Position numbers and translations under genes: made by a program | The notes under the pieces: model-generated | The model's input: only the letters and a program-made list of their open reading frames with translations | Told to the model about the DNA's origin: nothing | Database searches by the model: none | Shown: one piece after another, positions 62,321 to 64,000 of the stretch | Layout: each line of letters opens with the position of its first letter | Numbering within the stretch: the stretch's first letter is position 1 | DNA from: Desulfobulbaceae bacterium UBA5611 | GTDB lineage: Bacteria > Desulfobacterota > Desulfobulbia > Desulfobulbales > Desulfocapsaceae | Assembly (NCBI GenBank): GCA_002424635.1 | Contig: DIKT01000021.1 | Coordinates: forward strand, 12,925 to 76,924 | Length of the DNA: 64,000 bases | Reading direction: 5' to 3'

Positions 62321-63520
62321 ATGAGTGCTCAACCAGATTTAGAATTTATTAAATATCTTAAAGATGCCGGTGGCGATGACCTGAAAAAATGTTATCAGTG
62401 TGCTACCTGCTCGGTAGTCTGTCAACTTTCTACCGATACCAAGCCTTTCCCCCGTAAAGAGATGATATGGGCTCAATGGGGACAGAAGGATAAGTTGGTC
62501 GCTGATCCTGATATTTTTCTCTGTCATGACTGTGGCGATTGTACGGTTTATTGCCCCCGAGGTGCCAAGCCCAGTAATGTCCTTGGCGCTATCCGAGCTT
62601 ATGCCTATACCTTTTACGGCTGGCCATCGGGATTGGCTAAACTAGCGTCAAATTCCAAGGGCTTGCCTATGTTGGTAGCGATCCCTTCTGTAATTATTTT
62701 TGTTTTATGGTTGATCTCCGGCGGGTTAGCTATTCCCTCAGCGGCTGAATTTGCCGACTATGGCTATCAACGTTTTTTCGGCCATTGGGATTTTTACTGG
62801 TTGAGTAAAAATGTCTTTTTTATCGACGTGATCATGCTTGCGGCGGCCGGTTTAGCTGTTGTTGCCTCCTATAATGGCGTATCGAAAATGTGGAAAGGAA
62901 TGGCCGAAAACGCTGGCCTGAAAAACGCTTTTCGGCCTTCTGCCGGCTCTTTTATTAAAGAGTTTCTCTGGCCAGCGGTTCAGGAAATTGTGAAGCATAC
63001 GCGAGTTAGGAAGTGTAATGAAAATAATGATAGGGTGAAGGGGCATCTGCCCTTGATGCTTGCCTTTATTGGTCTTTTTATTGTTACTGCCTGGTCGGCA
63101 CTGGCGAATGACGTGCTTGCTCTGGTGCCAGCTTTACATTTTTTGCATGGCCCAATGTCTTTTTGGAATCCAGTTAAAATTCTTGCTAACGTCTCTGCTG
63201 TGGCAATGATAATCGGAATTGGTATTCTTTGGATTAATCGTTCCAAGAAAGAAGCAGAAAAAGGTTTGACCCCGACTTTTTATGATTGGTTTCTGATCTG
63301 GGAGATTATGGTTGTGGGTGTGAGTGGCCTTTTAGCTGAAATAGCTCGTTGGGCCGGGCTGGCCGGTCCTGGTTATGTTATCTATTATATCCATCTTGTA
63401 TCGGTAATGATGCTTTTTATGTATATGCCTTATACCAAGTTTGCTCATCTAGTATATAGGACATTTGCCATAGCTTTTGAAAAGTATAGCGTCAGTTCAT
63501 TTGGTAAAAATGAAGTGTAA
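62321..63520 (+). CDS. qmoC: Quinone-interacting membrane-bound oxidoreductase subunit QmoC
   Basis: Membrane subunit of 399 residues that oxidises menaquinol. GGAGGAG precedes the ATG. The cytoplasmic N-terminal part has two Cys sets, CYQCATCSVVC and CHDCGDCTVYC (HdrC-like [4Fe-4S]). From about residue 120 there are about six membrane segments of the heme-b (NarI/HdrE-like) type, with His residues in loops and near segment ends. It completes the Qmo complex. Confidence 0.95.
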   Translation: MSAQPDLEFIKYLKDAGGDDLKKCYQCATCSVVCQLSTDTKPFPRKEMIWAQWGQKDKLVADPDIFLCHDCGDCTVYCPRGAKPSNVLGAIRAYAYTFYGWPSGLAKLASNSKGLPMLVAIPSVIIFVLWLISGGLAIPSAAEFADYGYQRFFGHWDFYWLSKNVFFIDVIMLAAAGLAVVASYNGVSKMWKGMAENAGLKNAFRPSAGSFIKEFLWPAVQEIVKHTRVRKCNENNDRVKGHLPLMLAFIGLFIVTAWSALANDVLALVPALHFLHGPMSFWNPVKILANVSAVAMIIGIGILWINRSKKEAEKGLTPTFYDWFLIWEIMVVGVSGLLAEIARWAGLAGPGYVIYYIHLVSVMMLFMYMPYTKFAHLVYRTFAIAFEKYSVSSFGKNEV

Positions 63521-63538
63521 GTTATATTAAATTTATGT

Positions 63539-63572
63539 AAAAAGGCTGTGTCAATTTGGCACGGCCTTTTTT
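63539..63572 (+). terminator. Terminator after qmoC
   Basis: AAAAAGGCTGTGTC (63539-63552) and GGCACGGCCTTTTT (63558-63571) pair over 14 positions with two G-U pairs and a 5-base loop, ending in a run of Ts. Confidence 0.88.
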
Positions 63573-63652
63573 ATTTTTTTTATAAAAATAAAAGTAAATA
63601 AAAAAAACATTGCTTTACGTCTTTATAGTAAGTATGTTGTTTGTTTTTATAT

Positions 63653-63727
63653 GCTGGCGTAGCTCAACGGCAGAGCAGCTGATTTGTAATCAGCAGGTTG
63701 CGGGTTCAAATCCCATCGCCAGCTCCA
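63653..63727 (+). tRNA. tRNA-Thr (TGT)
   Basis: A 75-base cloverleaf. Acceptor GCTGGCG pairs with CGCCAGC, anticodon loop TTTGTAA gives TGT, T-arm GGTTCAAATC, and CCA encoded at 63725-63727. First of a tRNA array. Confidence 0.95.
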
Positions 63728-63767
63728 GCTGTAAAAGATTGAATTAGAAAAGAAATTAATTGTATAT

Positions 63768-63852
63768 GGAGGGGTTCCCGAGTGGCTAAAGGGAACAGAC
63801 TGTAAATCTGTCGGCAGCGCCTTCGGAGGTTCGAATCCTCCCCCCTCCACCA
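63768..63852 (+). tRNA. tRNA-Tyr (GTA)
   Basis: An 85-base class II cloverleaf. Acceptor GGAGGGG pairs with CCCCTCC, anticodon loop CTGTAAA gives GTA, a long variable arm, T-arm GGTTCGAATCC, and encoded CCA. Confidence 0.95.
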
Positions 63853-63878
63853 TTGTTATGGTAAGCTTTATGTGCCAG

Positions 63879-63954
63879 GCGGGAATAGCTCAATTGGTAG
63901 AGCATCAGCCTTCCAAGCTGAGGGTTGCGAGTTCGAGTCTCGTTTCCCGCTCCA
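63879..63954 (+). tRNA. tRNA-Gly (TCC)
   Basis: A 76-base cloverleaf. Acceptor GCGGGAA pairs with TTCCCGC, anticodon loop CTTCCAA gives TCC, T-arm GAGTTCGAGTC, and encoded CCA. Confidence 0.95.
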
Positions 63955-63981
63955 GCGTATTTTTGTGTTTGTAAAGATAGG

Positions 63982-64000
63982 GCCCACATAGCTCAGTTGG
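63982..64000 (+). tRNA. Start of a fourth tRNA, probably tRNA-Thr (GGT)
   Basis: The last 19 bases read GCCCACATAGCTCAGTTGG, an acceptor 5' strand followed by a D-arm. The sequence and its place after Thr-Tyr-Gly fit a tRNA-Thr(GGT), usually followed by tuf. The anticodon is beyond the window. Confidence 0.6.

Overview
The window reads as chromosomal DNA of a Gram-negative anaerobe of the Desulfobacterota, most like a Desulfobulbales sulfate reducer or sulfur disproportionator. The basis is the aprBA-qmoABC block (APS reductase plus its quinone-interacting complex), a keto-acid:ferredoxin oxidoreductase, a DsrC-like protein, LptD (outer membrane) and oxygen-defence genes typical of anaerobes. 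Genus is inference. Almost everything is housekeeping; no prophage, transposase, plasmid gene or CRISPR array was seen.

Layout. 1-7.8 kb: lptD (runs off the left edge), a radical SAM protein, RNase E/G with a structured leader, a divergent TatC, DUF523, an FtsB-like protein and an FmdB zinc ribbon. 8-13 kb: a degenerate uracil-DNA glycosylase-like protein, a membrane methyltransferase-like protein, a small Cys-rich protein and a DHH-CBS-tRNA nucleotidyltransferase fusion. 13.2-18.5 kb: a possible gene remnant, korAB-type oxidoreductase, then a compact redox group (DsrC paralog, bacterioferritin, Cu/Zn superoxide dismutase) flanked by two small helical proteins. 18.7-29 kb: gltB, a zinc ribbon, xerD, rpsU, a GlcD-type oxidase, ddl, tRNA-Pro, serS, tRNA-Ala. 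29.4-39 kb: the rod-shape cluster mreBCD-mrdA-rodA, an HPF/cold-shock fusion behind three hairpins, and polA. 38.9-46.6 kb: a 56-residue protein, two tandem cold-shock genes, rhlE, thiE, a zinc-binding protein, hflKC, a rhomboid protease, tRNA-Leu. 46.7-55.6 kb: ribF, TPR/HEAT proteins, ribE-ribBA-ribH, nusB, ftsK. 55.6-63.6 kb: aprBA and qmoABC. 63.65-64 kb: tRNA-Thr, -Tyr, -Gly and the start of another tRNA, the usual array before tuf.

How it fits together. AprBA reduces APS to sulfite with electrons passed from the quinone pool by QmoABC; KorAB makes reduced ferredoxin; riboflavin genes supply flavins for AprA, QmoA, QmoB, GltB and the GlcD-like oxidase. The redox group at 16.7-18.1 kb probably handles iron and superoxide. 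MreBCD, PBP2, RodA, Ddl, FtsB and FtsK build and divide the wall. RNase E/G, RhlE, cold-shock proteins and the HPF/CSD fusion form an RNA-metabolism theme, and several have structured leaders.

The less ordinary points are: a DsrC paralog whose conserved cysteine is replaced and whose C-terminus ends in Cys-Cys; the RNase E leader hairpin that carries a copy of the ribosome-binding site in its loop; the HPF/CSD fusion with its three-hairpin leader; a polymerase I with altered proofreading residues; and promoter, inverted repeat and hairpin elements before aprBA and inside qmo. I see no convincing wholly new multi-gene system.
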